Assembly: GCA_905250115.1 (NCBI GenBank) | Contig: CAJNOI010000052.1 | Location: forward strand, 397,551 to 461,550 | Length of the DNA: 64,000 nucleotides | Reading direction: 5' to 3' | Origin: Adineta steineri | Taxonomy: Eukaryota; Rotifera; Eurotatoria; Adinetida; Adinetidae | Shown here: one piece after another, positions 1 through 13,800 of the stretch | How the letters are laid out: each line of letters starts with the position of its first letter | Numbering within the stretch: position 1 is the first letter of the stretch | The notes under the pieces: generated by a model | Seen by the model: the letters and a program-made list of their open reading frames with translations, nothing else | Databases searched by the model: none | Told to the model about the DNA's origin: nothing | Made by a program: the position numbers and the translations under genes

Positions 1-3000
1 TGTGATGATTCAGTTGACATTCTTGATGGTACATCTCGATTACTAGTTAATGGACTAGTTAGATCATTATTCAATCTAGGTGATCGTGAATGTTGATTAT
101 ATAAATCAGATGAGCGAGTATCAATTAATGATGTTGCTGCTGGTCGAGAATGATGCGGCAATTCAGATGGTTTTCTTGCTGATTGATCTCGATTACTAGT
201 CAATGGACTGGCTGGTTCATTATTTAACCGAGGTGATTTAGAACGTTGATTATATAAATCTGATGAACGAGTATCAAGTAAAGATGTTGCTGCGGATCGC
301 GAATGATATGGTGGTTCACCTGATACTCTTGCTAATAATTCTCGTTCACTAGCTGATGGTATAATACGATCATGATGATCACGTGGAGATTTTGCATGTT
401 GATTAGGTGATGATGGTCGTTGATATTTATCAATAAACGGTTCTTCTTGTCGTTTTAATGTGCTAGAAGATCGTTTAAGTTCATGTGATTGATCAATTTT
501 TGTTTTTGTTGTATCTTGTGGTGGTCGATCTAATGATGTTAAACTTCTTGGTGATTTTTGTAATGATCCTAGGTCATGTTGTGATGAACGTTTCGAATGT
601 TCTTCTTCATATCGTAACTCCGAAGAAGATTTTGATGATGAAGTAAACTGCTTCTTTTGTGTATCATTCAATGTATCAGCTAATGATTTTGGTTTTGTTT
701 TCATTTCAGTATTAGTATGAGTTGATAGTTGAATAGATTTTGGTGTTAAGTATACTTCAGTTTTACCATCATTTTTATCTTTTGCTAACCAACGTTTCGC
801 TTCAAATTCATAAATATCATCATCTCTTTCATTGATTGGTGTTTTTATTTTACTACTTATCGTTGAACGATCTGATAAAAGTAAAGAACGTATTGATTGT
901 TCTAAATTAAATGAATTTTGTTCTTCAATTGATTTAATTTGCCATTTTTTATCAATATACGAATGAGAAGATATCCAATATGCTTGATGATCAAAATGAC
1001 CAGCTTCATTTGGTGCTAATAAATCATCTTTTTTAGATTTTTGTTCAACTGTTGTCTGTTTACTTTTCATTCGTGTTTTATCATTTGAAATGAAATCTTC
1101 TTGTGAACCAATACTATTCTCATCCCATGTAACTTTTTTATGTAAACTATTTTTACGTAAAATACTTCGATTATTATCTAAATCATCATTCGAATGTTCA
1201 CTCTTTCGATCTGATGTACGAACGCTATGACTCTTTTGTACTTGTTTAAGAATTTGATAATATAAAACAGTACTGATTTGTTCAAGTCGTTGAATGAATA
1301 TATTAGTTATTGAACGAGATGTTGAATATTTCTTACGAACTGTTACGTTATCAAGTAACCAAGCAGCACCAACACCAGAATTATCATGCCAAATTTTTAT
1401 TCGATCTATTTTACCAACATCTAGATCCATAATCTATATTAAAAGAATAAATTTAATGAACGTTTAACAAATATTTCTTACTGTAAATTCTGATGTTGTA
1501 TTTCGTTCAAAATCATTTTTACCTAAATTATCTAATTCATGAATTACAGTTCGACCACTTTCTCCATAGATAATTATAAATACATTTGCATCCGTACCAC
1601 CACCAAAGTCTTTTCCAGTTTTAACTGTAATTTCATAACATATCGGTCCTAAAAATATTATCATTTAATCGATCAGTAAAATTAAAAAAAACAAATAACT
1701 TGCCTCTTCGATGATGATCAATGACTGGATAAACTTCTTTTTTTGCTTTTAATTTACTTTCTTTTGTCCCAAGCCAATTATTAAAAGGAAAATAGATCTG
1801 AGTTAGTTTATGATTATCACTAGGTAATATTTTCCACATTATCATTTCTTTCAAATCCCAATCAGAAGCAAGTTGAGTTTTATCTGATTCAACACTAGAG
1901 GATAATCAAAGAATAAATTTATTCATATCTAAAGATCAAAAAATTTCATACGTTATTTCTGATAAATCACCAATATCCCAACCAACAATAGCAAATGTAT
2001 CTAATTGATTTTGTTCAAATAGATTTGCATTATTACTTGTCAATGCTAATTTTCGTGTTTGGTCTGTTGATCCACGTATTATTACTTGAATATTTGAATC
2101 CGTACCAGCAAAACGTTTTCCGCCAGTAAGAACTTGTAAAATATAAACTAAACAAACAAAATAAATGATTTTTTTCAAATTTAATATTACCAGATAAATT
2201 CTCGATTGGAATTTCTCGTTGAGGATTAATTGTTGGTTTAACATGAAATTGTTTTTCTTCGCCAACTTTTGGTAACCAACAATTAAATTCACATAACCAT
2301 GTTACAGATGTATTTAAATTCGTTATTTCAATTTCTTTAAGAAACCATTCTTTATCTGAACGAGCACCAACAAGCTAAAGAAAACGAATATTAAATAAAT
2401 AAATAAATAAAAAAAACTTGTTTATTTACATTAACATTTAAATGATGTAGATGACCAATATCAGGTCCTTTAAAACAAAATGTTCGGGTTGAACCACTTG
2501 GAAATCCATCGGTAGTTTGATTTGTACGTGCATGTAAATTTATTGAAGTCCAATCATTTTCTGTTCCATACATATATAAAAATACCTTAAAGAAAAACGA
2601 TAAATCAATCTTAATAAAAAGATTTTAATTCATTTTTATACTTGTGCTCGTGTACCACTTCTTTTCCCCGGTCTAGTTCGAACAATAAATCGATATGGAA
2701 TTGAATTTGATAATGATGAACTCGAAGCCGATCGATCTATAGATGCTGATCGAGTTTTAAGTGCTTTTGGATTATTATATGGAATTAATTTTCGTCTCTA
2801 AATAAATTAAAATAATAGATTTTATTTTGTTGTTAAATTTAATACTTGTGAGTGATCTCGAGGTTTCGTTCGTTCATGTTGATGAGGATAATTAATTGAA
2901 CATAAATAACAAAATGTATGTCCATGATTATCAAGAAAATCTAAATAATTCATAAATATTATTCGTAATTATTTTTACGGAAGTCTAGACAAACCTGTTT

Positions 3001-3338
3001 TATCATTTCCAGTTAACTGTGGTTCAATAGTTTTATCACTAAAGAAAGTGCCCGCATTCATCCATTGTAAATTATCATTATCAAAAGGAAATTTTGTTGA
3101 AGGTTGTTTTTTATCCGATGAATATAATGGTTCAAAATCATATCGACGAGCAATTTCCTCTAAATCATTTGCTGAAAGAAGGTCTAAAACAAAATAATTA
3201 ACGAAATTCTCGTTTTTTAATTGACAATTCTTTACTATTCTTATGTGTATTATTTAATGATGCTTGGCTTGATGAATTAAAATGATCACCAAATGGAAGG
3301 GTCCAAGGTATATCACCACCTATATATTTGACATCCAT
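1..3338 (-). CDS. PLAT-domain (LOXHD1-like) protein, C-terminus cut by window edge
   Basis: Multi-exon gene starting at ATG 3338 (MDVKYIGGDIPW) and open to the left edge. Three PLAT/LH2 beta-sandwich domains follow an N-terminal region of about 170 residues. PLAT 1 lies near 2700-2200, PLAT 2 near 2200-1710, and PLAT 3 starts near 1650 (GKDFGGGTDANVFI) and reaches WLLDNVTV near 1350. The last PLAT strand (RWLAKDKNDGKTEVYL, near 800) is separated from the rest by about 175 charged, Ser-rich residues. After it comes a disordered basic tail with a 51-residue tandem repeat. PLAT domains bind lipids or membrane proteins; LOXHD1 is the closest familiar architecture. Introns are about 50 nt. The one at 1649-1703 appears to start with GC (GC-AG), because splicing there restores the conserved join HHRRGPICYEI. 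Domain identity is sure; orthology to LOXHD1 is inferred. Confidence 0.85.
37..495 (-). repeat. Coding tandem repeat, 153-bp period, three copies
   Basis: Similar blocks begin near 37, 190 and 343, each anchored by a CGATTACTAG or CGTTCACTAG motif. The period is exactly 153 bp (51 codons), so the frame of the PLAT protein is kept. Each unit encodes a Ser/Arg-rich stretch ending RSSDLYNQ. Copies 1 and 2 are closest; copy 3 is more diverged. Confidence 0.85.
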
Positions 3339-3852
3339 GTGTAATGTACTGATCAATGTTTTATTCTGTTGTTATGTTGCCATTAGTTTGTAATGTACCT
3401 TGACAATGACTTCGTCTATCTTGAAAGAAAGAAAGAGAAGAGAAATCTTACGTTCTGTTTCTTTTTCTTCTTTTATTTCAAATGTAAATCTTAAAAACAC
3501 TTTATTCTGATTATTGTTAACCTGTCCAATAAGATAATATAAAATAAGAATTCTTTACTCTATCACCGAGAAATGAGATAAAAATATTTCCTTATTTCAA
3601 TGCGCGATATCACCTAAAATAAATATCTTCTCTAATCTATATTTATATGTCAGTATCATTTCTAAGATTTCATCTATTATGATAGATAATAGAGTAAAAT
3701 AAGACAGTAATTATTTATTATATCATTTCATATACATATATTTTAAAAATAAACCAAAACCTTCTAATACATAATTTTACATATCAGCATTCATTTTAAA
3801 TGCAAACAAGAAAAAAAATAACAAGATTTTTTTACAAAAAAATAAATATAAT
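3339..3852. other. Intergenic, AT-rich
   Basis: Lies between the start of the PLAT gene and the stop of PGAM5. It should hold the PLAT gene promoter/5' UTR and the PGAM5 3' UTR. No gene or repeat seen. Confidence 0.6.
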
Positions 3853-4899
3853 TTAGAATGTCACTTTATTTGATGGAATAAAACCACTGTCACCAACACT
3901 TTTCATAACAATACTTCCATCACTTAGAATAGTTATTTGTGTTATTGAGCCATGATTTAATGTTATTCGTAACCATGCTTGAATTGGAAATTGCATTATT
4001 CTAATAAGAATTTTTATTAACTTATTTATTTAGAAAACACAAACTTACTTGCAAATAAAATAACGTAAAATATTCGCATGAAATACAATAATATCATGTG
4101 TTTCTTTACGTTGATCATTATGTGCTCGATGAAAATAAGTTGCAAAAGCCGTATCAATTCTTGGTCTATCACCATAAGCCTAAGATGATAATTATTATTA
4201 TTTTTCTTTCGTATTATTATAAATAATCATTCTTACATCAGCATCTCGCTGAGATATTCCAGCGTAAGGTACAGGTGCAACAGGTAAACCTTCTGTTAAA
4301 TTTGTATCTTTAATTAATTGAAGTTTTGTATCAAGTTGTTCATTAATTATAGTTGCACTTTCAAATGCACGAACCATACCAGAATGAATAAGACGATTAA
4401 ATTGTATATTCATTTGATTTAAACGCATTCCAGTATATTTTAATTGTTCTTTACCAAGTATTGTTAATTTCATTTCGTTTAAACTTGCAGCATTATCAAA
4501 ATATTGACCATGTCGAATTAAATATAAATGTCGTGGATAAGTACTCATCTTTTTTAAACTAAAATAATACATTTAAATATTTATTCTAAACAAAAATAAT
4601 CAATCATACCCATCCCATGAGCTATTCCATATGGATGATGATGAGGATGATTCACTTCTGTCAATTTGTTCTGATGGTAATTGATTTTTTTCATATTCAA
4701 ATTTCGATTGATCAGGACGAAATTTTGGTTTATCAATAGATTCTTTTTGATGATAAAAAATTATTGTGAAAAGGATGCCTGTCAAAACTCCAGCAAAAAA
4801 TCGTAGTGTTAAAATTCGTTGTGTTAAATGCGCACAGATAACACACATTTGTAAAACTAATGGCTTGTTTTTAAAATTATTTTTTGCTGTCACATACAT
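3853..4899 (-). CDS. PGAM5: Mitochondrial Ser/Thr phosphatase PGAM5
   Basis: Histidine-phosphatase-fold protein that dephosphorylates proteins at mitochondrial membranes. The first exon (4899-4610) encodes a hydrophobic segment (FFAGVLTGILFTIIFY), then a Ser-rich linker ending in WNSSWDG. That is the family's WDxNWD multimerisation/activation motif in diverged form. The second exon carries the phosphohistidine signature LIRHGQY and a conserved ESA block. Exon 3 has VFHANILRYFICK, with the second catalytic His (usually CHGN, here FHAN). The last exon gives NHGSITQITILSDG and ends SNKVTF at 3853. The layout TM - WDxNWD - RHG matches PGAM5 and excludes ordinary glycolytic PGAM. A four-codon upstream ORF at 4904 overlaps the start in another frame. 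Confidence 0.92.
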
Positions 4900-6537
4900 C
4901 GCATAAAAACAATAATGATTTGGAAGAAGAAACTATTATGAAATTGCCGTTCTGAAAGGAAGTAAATAGCTATAGACTATCATTTATGATGACAACTAGT
5001 AAGCACATCGAGGGTAGCGTCAATATAGAGGCCATAAGAATGGTTGAAAATAGAAATCAGTCGCCATCTGTATTCACTAATTTGGTGTGAAGAATAACCA
5101 TTGAACAAGTCATTCAGTGTATCAAAATTGACTTATGTATATAAAAGAAATGACAAATTATTTATTTATATCTAACTAATATCGTATAATTATATTTAAA
5201 TTTTATATTTATAATTCAAAATAAGATAAATATTTTTGATAATGTTACTACAATTCCGTTTTTATTTTGATAAAAATAGTCTGAATGACAGATGTGTTCC
5301 TTATGACATGCCTCATTTTTGTTTTGCTTTGAGTAAATATGAGACAAAACTATTTCCGTTCTTTTAACAGGAATACATTAATAAATAAATAATAAAGTAG
5401 AGAATCTCTTACGGACATCGTGCTTCTAAATCCTATCAAATATAATATTTTCCATTTGAATTTCTTGCTTTATAATACCAAGTAATAGAGATTATTGTAC
5501 ATGAGATCCATTCTCTTCTTGATGAAAGGTTTTAACAAGTTGATGTTACTATAACTCACATATTATTATATAAACTGCTAATGACGCACCTAATTCAACT
5601 GACAGACAACGAAATGGAATTATCAAAATATATAATTACATAATATTCAACTTTCTAAATTCTATACATAAAGAAAAATTAATAACACCTGAAGATATCT
5701 ATTCAATAATAATAGTATTTGTCAATCATTCTACATTTGCACACAAAAAAAGACACTAGTGCATTATTACGTATATAATAGAGTTCATAATCATTTTCTC
5801 TTTTTTGTTTGAACAATGTTACTATTATTACTCCATTAAAAACTCCACATCTCTTATCTCTCATTCATTCTCATCACTTATATCGGACATGAATGTTTCA
5901 TTCATTTTCAATTAGAAACTTGTAGTTTAAACATATCTCGTTCCTTCAATGGATTTATATATATATTATCTTTATAATGATAAGATACAATTTGATTATA
6001 ATCTAAATAATTCTCAATTAGAATTAAAAGTAAGTATTTAAATTATAAATAGATGTCTGTTAAGTACATTGAATCCTTATTACTATTTTTAAAACAAAAA
6101 TCTCGAATATTTCTTCAGGGCTAATTCAAAATAAGATGTTGACATATGCATGATAAAACTGATCACAATCTGATGACAAAAGCGCTAGTTGTTGTCATCA
6201 TCGAGCCCCGAATTTTTTGATCGGATAACAACAATGACGATGCTGATAGAATGACAATGAAACAAAAAAAGAAATCTTTCTATTTTCTTTTCCTTTTTCT
6301 TTTCCGGGAAAAGAATTGCAATCGATGATAAAAATACAAAATAAGCTCACTTGTCGAATAGAATATTTTCAGTATTATTCCCGATTATGGTATATAGAAA
6401 AACTCGTTGGAAATGGCACGAATGTTTGCAAGTAAGTAAGATTAAAAATATAAATAACTCGTTCGATAAATATAAATAATTAAATACATTTCTGTTTTTC
6501 TGATTAATTAATTCTTCTTCCTTTTTTTTTTGTGAAG
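4900..6537. other. Long intergenic, no gene recognised
   Basis: About 1.6 kb of AT-rich sequence between the PGAM5 start and the first supported SCHIP1 exon. It may hold an unrecognised 5' exon or promoter of SCHIP1 (around 6180-6330). No repeat family or telomere-like hairpin seen. Confidence 0.5.
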
Positions 6538-7639
6538 GCACGTAATGAAATAATCGATAATGATTCGGAATGTGAAAATGATGATTATGTCAACAATACA
6601 TTGATCACGACGCATCAGAACGGTAAAAAAAAGAACGAAGTGGAAAATTATCTTAATGCTCTAAATGATGGCAAGGCTTTAGATTATTATTTATGATGTG
6701 AAGAAAAAAGTGGATGACATTAAGAATAGATCCATTAAGAGAAAAAGACGTTCGACACATACTATAAAAGAACAGAGAGGAAGTATTTGTTAGAAAATAA
6801 GAACTGTTCCTCCATCACAATAGTTATTTTTCTAATGGCAAAGAATAGAAGTAATAAGATCTCTTTAATAACAGGTCTTGACGATGAACACTATCAAACA
6901 GATTCTTCTAACATGGCGAATGCAAATGCAAACATTTTTACACAACAACTAAAACTTAAAGTACGTATATCTTTATTTAGAAAAGGCATCAAAAAAAATT
7001 ATGTTTTATTTTAGGAAGAAGCAAAACTTGCTATTGTATTAGGCGCAAAAATGGCTCGAATGCAAGTTGAGTTTGAACGGCAAGCTTTCAATAAAAAACG
7101 ATCGTCATTTTATGATCTTGTATGTATTGTTTTCAATGAAATAGGAGTTCTATTTTTATATTTAATATTTATATTAAAGATGGGTATAAATGCGAACCTT
7201 GACAAGCCATTAAATATTGATATACTTGAAGAAATGAATATTGGTCAATTACAAGCGATTATAAACGATTTATACTGTTTAATCGAAAGTATTTTGAAAG
7301 AATTCGGAAAATATTTAATATCCTATTTTTGTTTTCTTATTTAAGCGAATAATGATGAATTAGTTAATCTTTTAATCGAAAGAGATTCCTTAAGTATGGA
7401 ACAAGATTCAATCCTTGTTGATATCGAAGATTTACAAAAGTAAAAAAACAACACATTATATAAATGATTTTCTATTGATATTTAACTTTAGACGAGTAGA
7501 AGAACGAGCCATGAATCAATCTAAACAATCATCATTAAATGAACCAACAGAATATGTTTATATTGTAAAACGTCCACAACAAAATATTTCAAAGAAATCT
7601 ATTTTTCAAAATCTCCTGCAAAAAGCCATGATTATATAA
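6538..7639 (+). CDS. SCHIP1: Schwannomin-interacting protein 1 (SCHIP1) homologue
   Basis: The C-terminal coiled-coil domain is well supported over four exons. Exon 7015-7119 has GAKMARMQVEFERQ. Exon 7180 onward has NIGQLQAIINDLYCLIE. Splicing at a GTATTT donor gives NDELVNLLIERDSLSMEQDS followed by ILVDIEDLQK. The last exon runs to the TAA at 7639. This matches the conserved SCHIP1 C-terminus (IGQLQ..NDL...IE....ELV.LL..RD.L..EQD..LVDIEDL). SCHIP1 binds merlin/ankyrin and FEZ-type adaptors at the membrane cytoskeleton. The N-terminal part is uncertain: an acidic open stretch from 6538 (acceptor GAAG) ends at a stop near 6693, so at least one more junction before 6840 is needed. The start codon is not established. 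Confidence 0.8.
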
Positions 7640-9251
7640 TATGTTAATAAATTTGTATATTTCTTTTTAAACATGCTTAAGAAATATTCTTCAATTTCAA
7701 ATAAAAATAAAGCAAATTGTAAATTCGCAATGATTTTTTTTCTTCAATATACATTAATTTTATTTAAAACCTCGATCACATAATAGTTTGTCATGTGAAT
7801 ATATAATCAAAGTTAATGAAGCTATCAGAAATTTGATCTTTTTGTTTTCAATTACGTGCATAAGTTTACATACTGATTCAATAATTTATTAGAATAGACA
7901 TGTTTACTTCATGCTACGATGTATCTTAAACATTCAATAATTACATTAGATTTTCTCTATAAATGTTAGTTCATTGTTATGTGTAATATATTATACTAAT
8001 AGCTTTAGTCTTAACGTTGAATTGCTTCTTATGGTTATTATATTCTCTTAACACAATTAAATAATGTTATACGAATCAGAATCAAACAATTAGTATAACC
8101 CATTTAACTTTGTTCATAGAAATGAAGTTTGATCGATTGAGTAGTAAATAATGGCGAGTAATTATAAGCTGAACAGTTTACCTAATTTATTACTTATCGT
8201 AATAGACACTAAATTACAGGATGCGAGCCTAGAAATCTGATGATTTGGATAGCACTCATGATGAATACTCAACAACAAAATTTAAATATTTCAACTGTAT
8301 TTTATTCATTGCGAACTAAATTAATAATCAAACAAAGCCTGTTTTAAATCCAAAGAATTACAAGTCTTTAATTAACTCTGGTATATAGTTTAATAAGATT
8401 ACGAAAAAATCTCGCTAGTGTCATTTTCGTGCTTGAATATTTGCAATAATTGAAACATTTAAATGAATTAAAGAGTAATGCGAACGAAATCTCGGATCGA
8501 AGTAATGCAATTTATTTTTCTGTATGTATCCTATTATAGACGAGAATGAGCATTACTCTCGTTCCAATATTAAATCAATAATAAAATGTTACATATTTTC
8601 CATATGTAGATACTTCTCGGTAGAACATTTTACTATCATTAGTTTTTGTTATGTAACTTCATATTTGTGAAAAAGTTAACCTCTACTCTCGCACTATTTC
8701 TAATTGATGAATAATAATTCTCTAATCGCAAAATTAAAGTAGATGCTATAAACATGAAATTTTCAGCATTTGTTGGTACTGATGAGAAGAAACTATTAGA
8801 CGGTTATCATATGTCTGAACGAAGATAATCACCAAATATGGGTACAAAGTAGCTCATTTTTTTTTGTGCAAGAATTCTCTGTGGACCTTCATTGAGCATA
8901 AAGATATTTCTTTTTTTGTTTGAAACAGTGTCAAAAAATGCAGGTCCTGTGAGAGCCCATTTTTTTTTAATAATGTCACTTCATACACGAAACAAATCAA
9001 TTAAAAGATATGTCCTTTTTTGTACTGAATTTAGAAAAAAAGAGTCTCAGTGCACCTAAATTTTTTCGCGCTCTTTCAGACATAAAATAGAAATCAATAA
9101 TATTTCATTTTCTTCTGATAATTATTTTGTTAAAATAATTGAAAACATATCAACGATGTTCTTTTCTTTTTTATTTAGTTATTCTCATGCTGCTGAAGAT
9201 GAGCATAGAAAAATCGAATAGAACGTGAAAAAAAATATATTTAGAACACGT
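7640..9251. other. Intergenic, no gene recognised
   Basis: 1.6 kb between the 3' ends of SCHIP1 and RPL7 (convergent genes). AT-rich with several T-runs around 8850-9030. A weak inverted similarity there (CTCTGTGGACCTTCATT against the reverse complement of AATGCAGGTCCTGTGAG) may be an old element but is too degraded to call. Confidence 0.5.
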
Positions 9252-10292
9252 CTAAACCATTTTACGTAACAATTGATTGATATATTGTTCACGATTACCA
9301 AAATCACCTCCATCAGCGAAATGATTAGCTTTCTTACGCCAGCCACCTAAATATCGAAATTAATAAACCTATCGATCAAATAATTAAATTTCTTACCTTT
9401 TGGATTATTAAGTTTGAATGGCCAAAGAAAGTTTGTTGCCTTTTTGAAACTATCTCCAACGGTAAATATTTCATGAACAAGATCTTCCAAACAGATGATA
9501 TCTTGTTTGCCTACATATATACATACATATTTTTCATTTTAAAGTATTTCTATCTATGATTTTTACCTAGAGATTTTTCGACAACACTGTTATCAGATAA
9601 TGGTATACGTTGTTTATTAACTTTGCCAAAACCACGTTTATAAACAAGTTCACGAATAGATTTCAAATTTGGATAACCCCATGCAATATATGGTTCAGCA
9701 ATACGTAACATTTGAACGGTGGCTTTATTAAGTTTAACAAAAACACCATTATTTATTTGACGTAAACGAAATAAACGTAAAACTTGTTTTACACGTGGAT
9801 GTACACCACGAATACTGAAAAAAACAAGATTTTTGTTATTTAGCCTTTTTCTATACAAATATAAACATACCCACGAATACGAATAACAAAAGCAAGTGCT
9901 GGTTCGGCATCGACATGATAGTTATTACGAACTTTAGCTGAACGTTTAAGACGAATTAAATCTCGTTCTTTCTTACGATATTCACTAACATATTTTTCAG
10001 CTCGTTTGAAAATAACTAAACGTTTGAATTTTTTGTTCTAAATTTAGAAAATTAAAACAAAAATATTAATCAGAAAAATTTATATTTTACTTTTGTTGCT
10101 TGCACTTGACCACGAAGACGTTTTGCTTTAATATCGGCATAAAGTTTACGTTTTTTCAATAAAGTTTCAGGCACTTTTGGAATGGCCTTTTTGGCCGTTG
10201 TTGATGTTGATGAAGTGTCCATCTTTTTAGCTCTAAAGAAAATAATTAGATAAAAATTGCTTACGAATAATTTCAACGTACTTATCGGTCAT
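9252..10292 (-). CDS. RPL7: 60S ribosomal protein L7 (uL30)
   Basis: Cytosolic large-subunit ribosomal protein. The first exon is only 11 nt (ATGACCGATAA, from 10292). It splices to [16 protein letters not shown], then the basic N-terminal arm [18 protein letters not shown]. Later exons give [39 protein letters not shown] and [15 protein letters not shown], all hallmarks of uL30. The end is INQLLRKMV with the stop at 9252. Length is about 250 residues, normal for the family. ATG 10222 (MDTSS) is an alternative start, but the tiny upstream exon splices cleanly in frame. The gene is divergent from TRMT2A. Confidence 0.95.
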
Positions 10293-10830
10293 TGTGAATT
10301 TTAAATTCGAGATATGATGGATCTAAAAATTAGAAATAAATTGTCAAAAAATAAAATCAAAAAAAACTTCTCAATTAAATAAACGATTAAGACTATCTCA
10401 GATGGAGGAATTGTTTTCTTTTTTTTTCTCATTGAATCCATATTTTTCCTTACGATATTCTAAACCAATACGAAAAAAGTTTTTATAATCGAAATTAAAA
10501 CATTTTTTAAATAATTAAAACTTTATTTTTTCATTAATGTTAAAGAAATCAGGACGTTATGAGAAAATTTAATTATGTGGATTCTATCCGCCTTCTTATG
10601 ATTGGTGGTAATGAATTGACGAATGAGTCATAGATGATCGGAGTTATTGCATTGATTTGAAATTTGAAGAAATTCAAAAATATAAATTAAAAAGCTCACG
10701 TAATGATGCAGATTAATTCCAAAAGTATTCTTAGAGATGCCATCTTATTTAGAAATATATTCACAGTTTTTGTTATACTCTAACATCCGAGAAAATCAGT
10801 AGCTGTACGAAGTGGTTATATATTTTCTAG
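10293..10830. promoter_or_regulatory. Shared upstream region of RPL7 and TRMT2A
   Basis: 538 bp between two divergent starts, so it probably holds both promoters. AT-rich with T-tracts near 10420. No specific element can be named. Confidence 0.5.
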
Positions 10831-13800
10831 ATGGAAGTAGAAGCAGAGACACCAGTAACTGATGAAATTGTTGAACTCATAACTGATGAAGTCGTTGAAT
10901 CATCAACTGAACCGAAATCTGAAGAGAAAGGTTATCTCGCCCGAGATGAATATACATCAGAACGATTTAAACTTGAATTAAATAATCTTCCGAAATATTT
11001 TGGTTTTGGCGTAAGTTTAATTTTATTTATTATATTTGGTAAAATCTATGCCCTTTTCTTATTCATAATTAGGATTTAAAGAAGAAATTGAAACAACTTG
11101 GTGTTAGTTTTGTTAAAATAAAAGTACCGCAACAAGCTACACATGCTTATGTTAATTTTCGGTAAAAGCAAATGATAATAATATAAAAATTTTATTTGAT
11201 TTTATCGAATAGAAATGAAGAAGATAGAGAAAAAGGTATGAAATTATTAACTGGATGGAGTTATCGAGGAAATAAAGTTGAAGTATCGGTTAGTTGACTA
11301 AGTCTATTCTTATATAAACATTTTACATTTATCTACTTTTCTAGCATGCTAAACCAGCAACTGATATTATGTTTCGAGCAAAACCAGCTAAGAAAAGTAA
11401 CTAAAAATATATTCTTTTAATTTTCATCTCGTACATTAGCTAATTAGATGATAATAGACGTGATCAAAAGATTGATAATGAAATAGAATCTGATTTACCA
11501 GATGAAGTCAAGTATGAATATTATTTATCTATTTATTTTATCTTACATGTTAAATATAAAATATTAGAATTCAAAATTCAGCTACACCACTTTGGAATTT
11601 AACTTATGAAGAACAATTAACAAAAAAAACTACAATTGTTCAAGAATTTTTAAGAGGACTTGAACAAAAAATAAAAGAAACAAGGTACAAACAATTATTT
11701 ATTTATTTCATTAAAATTTAAAAACAAACTGATTTTATTTAGTTCCAAAACTGTTACTATACCTTTTGAAGGAGTGAAACCTTCTGTAAGAATCTCGTTT
11801 AAATATTTAATTAACAATAAATAATTAAAAATATTTAGCCTGTTATTGATGGATATCGAAATAAATGTGAATTTTCATGTGGAAAAGGAAATAATAGTGA
11901 AGGTAAAATTTTAATTAAAAATGTTTTTTAAGAAATTTAATTTTTTTCTTTTTGTAGATAAAGTTGTTGGTTTTCGTTATGGTAAATTATAAAATCAAAA
12001 AATACCTATTTCAAATTTTATTTTAATAGGACAATATAGTTCTGGTATTGATCGTGTAGGTAGTCCAAGTGTTTGTAAAAATGTATCTGATTCAATGAAA
12101 CTTGTTGTTCAAGTAAGAAAGGAATTTTTTTTGATTTGTAGAAAACTTTTTTTGTTATAGCATTTTCAAGATTTTATTCGATCTCGTTCATCTCCATGGT
12201 ATTCAGCTGAAACTCATCTTGGTTGTTGGAGACAGTTAACAGTACGAGAAAGTCGTTTAAATCATCTTCTACTTATGATTGCATTTTGTCAAGGACAATT
12301 AACATCTGTTCGTTAAATAAAATTTTTTAACAAAATAAAATTTATTTATTTATAGGAAGAAATTGAACAAGAAAAAAAAGATTTATTAAATTATTTTACA
12401 ATAAATAATGGAAGTATTTGTAAAGTTACAAATATAATTTTTAATGTAGAAAAAAATAAGTAAATTAAAAATATTAATGTGATAATGTTTGATCTTTCTT
12501 TCTTTCTTACAGAGCTGGAAATGAACTTATTCAAAGTGAAATTTTATTAGGTGAATCGGTAAGATTATAATTAAATTAGGATAAATTTCGATGTCGAATA
12601 AAAAAACTAACAGGAGGAGCGTAACTCTAAAAGCAGAGGAGCGAAGTTAGGCCCTTGATTAACAGATATATAAAAAGATATTCATGACAAATTTCCGACT
12701 AGCTTAACTGATGTTTTCTTCGTACACTGTGATAGTAATTAATGATAATTCCATACAGAGCTGGGCAAAGTACTCGTACCTGAGTACGATCTTGCTGGTA
12801 CTCGGAGGGCTTGGTACCCGTACACGTACTCGAATGGATTTTTCTTCGTACTCGAGGATATGATCCTGGAGTTCTTAATTATGTCTCATAAAAAATTACT
12901 ATGTGATTATGTGCTGCATAGATGACATGAATTCTTGATGTCTTCTTGCTTCGACTGTTTAAATATAGATTTTCCCCCTACCAACCAGGGCAAAAACTCT
13001 TAGTCACCCTCGATACAATAGTACCCGTGCTCGTACTCGAGAAAGTCCGTACTCGCCCAGCCCAGATTCAATACTATAAGATCTTATTTTATTTTTTAGT
13101 ATATAGTTGAAAAACTATTTGATTTTCAATTTCATGTATCACCTAAAGCATTTTTTCAAGGTAAAATTTTATATGATTAATTTTAAATAAATTATATGTT
13201 TTTTTATTAGCTAATACACAAGGTGCTGAAGTTCTTTATTCTTTAATAAAAGATTCAATGAAATTAGATAATGAAACTGTTGTATTGGATATATGTTGTG
13301 GAACAGGAACAATTGGTATAACATTAGCTAATGTAAGGAAAAATAATCGATTTAATTTTTGTGAAAAATAAATCATTTTGTTTTTTTTTAGAATGTTAAA
13401 CAAGTTATTGGAATTGAAATGATTAAAGATGCTGTTGAGGATGCAAAACGTAATGCTCAATTAAACAGTAAGTATAATTATTGTTTAATATTGATATCTT
13501 TTTATTCAATGAAACCATTTAGATATTAATAATATTGAATTTATTGCTGATAAAATCGAAAATGTGATTCATAAATTAGTAAATAAATATGAAAATCAAC
13601 GACTTGTTGCTATTCTTGATCCACCACGTGCTGGTGTTCGTAAGTATTTCTTTACAAAAAAAACTAATAATACCCTCATTTCTTTTTTTTCCCATCAGAT
13701 CGAAAAGTAATCCAAACATTACGTTCCGCTGAAAATATTAAAGTATTAGGTTATATTGCATGTAATCCACAATTAGCAACACATAATCTCCTTGAGTAAG

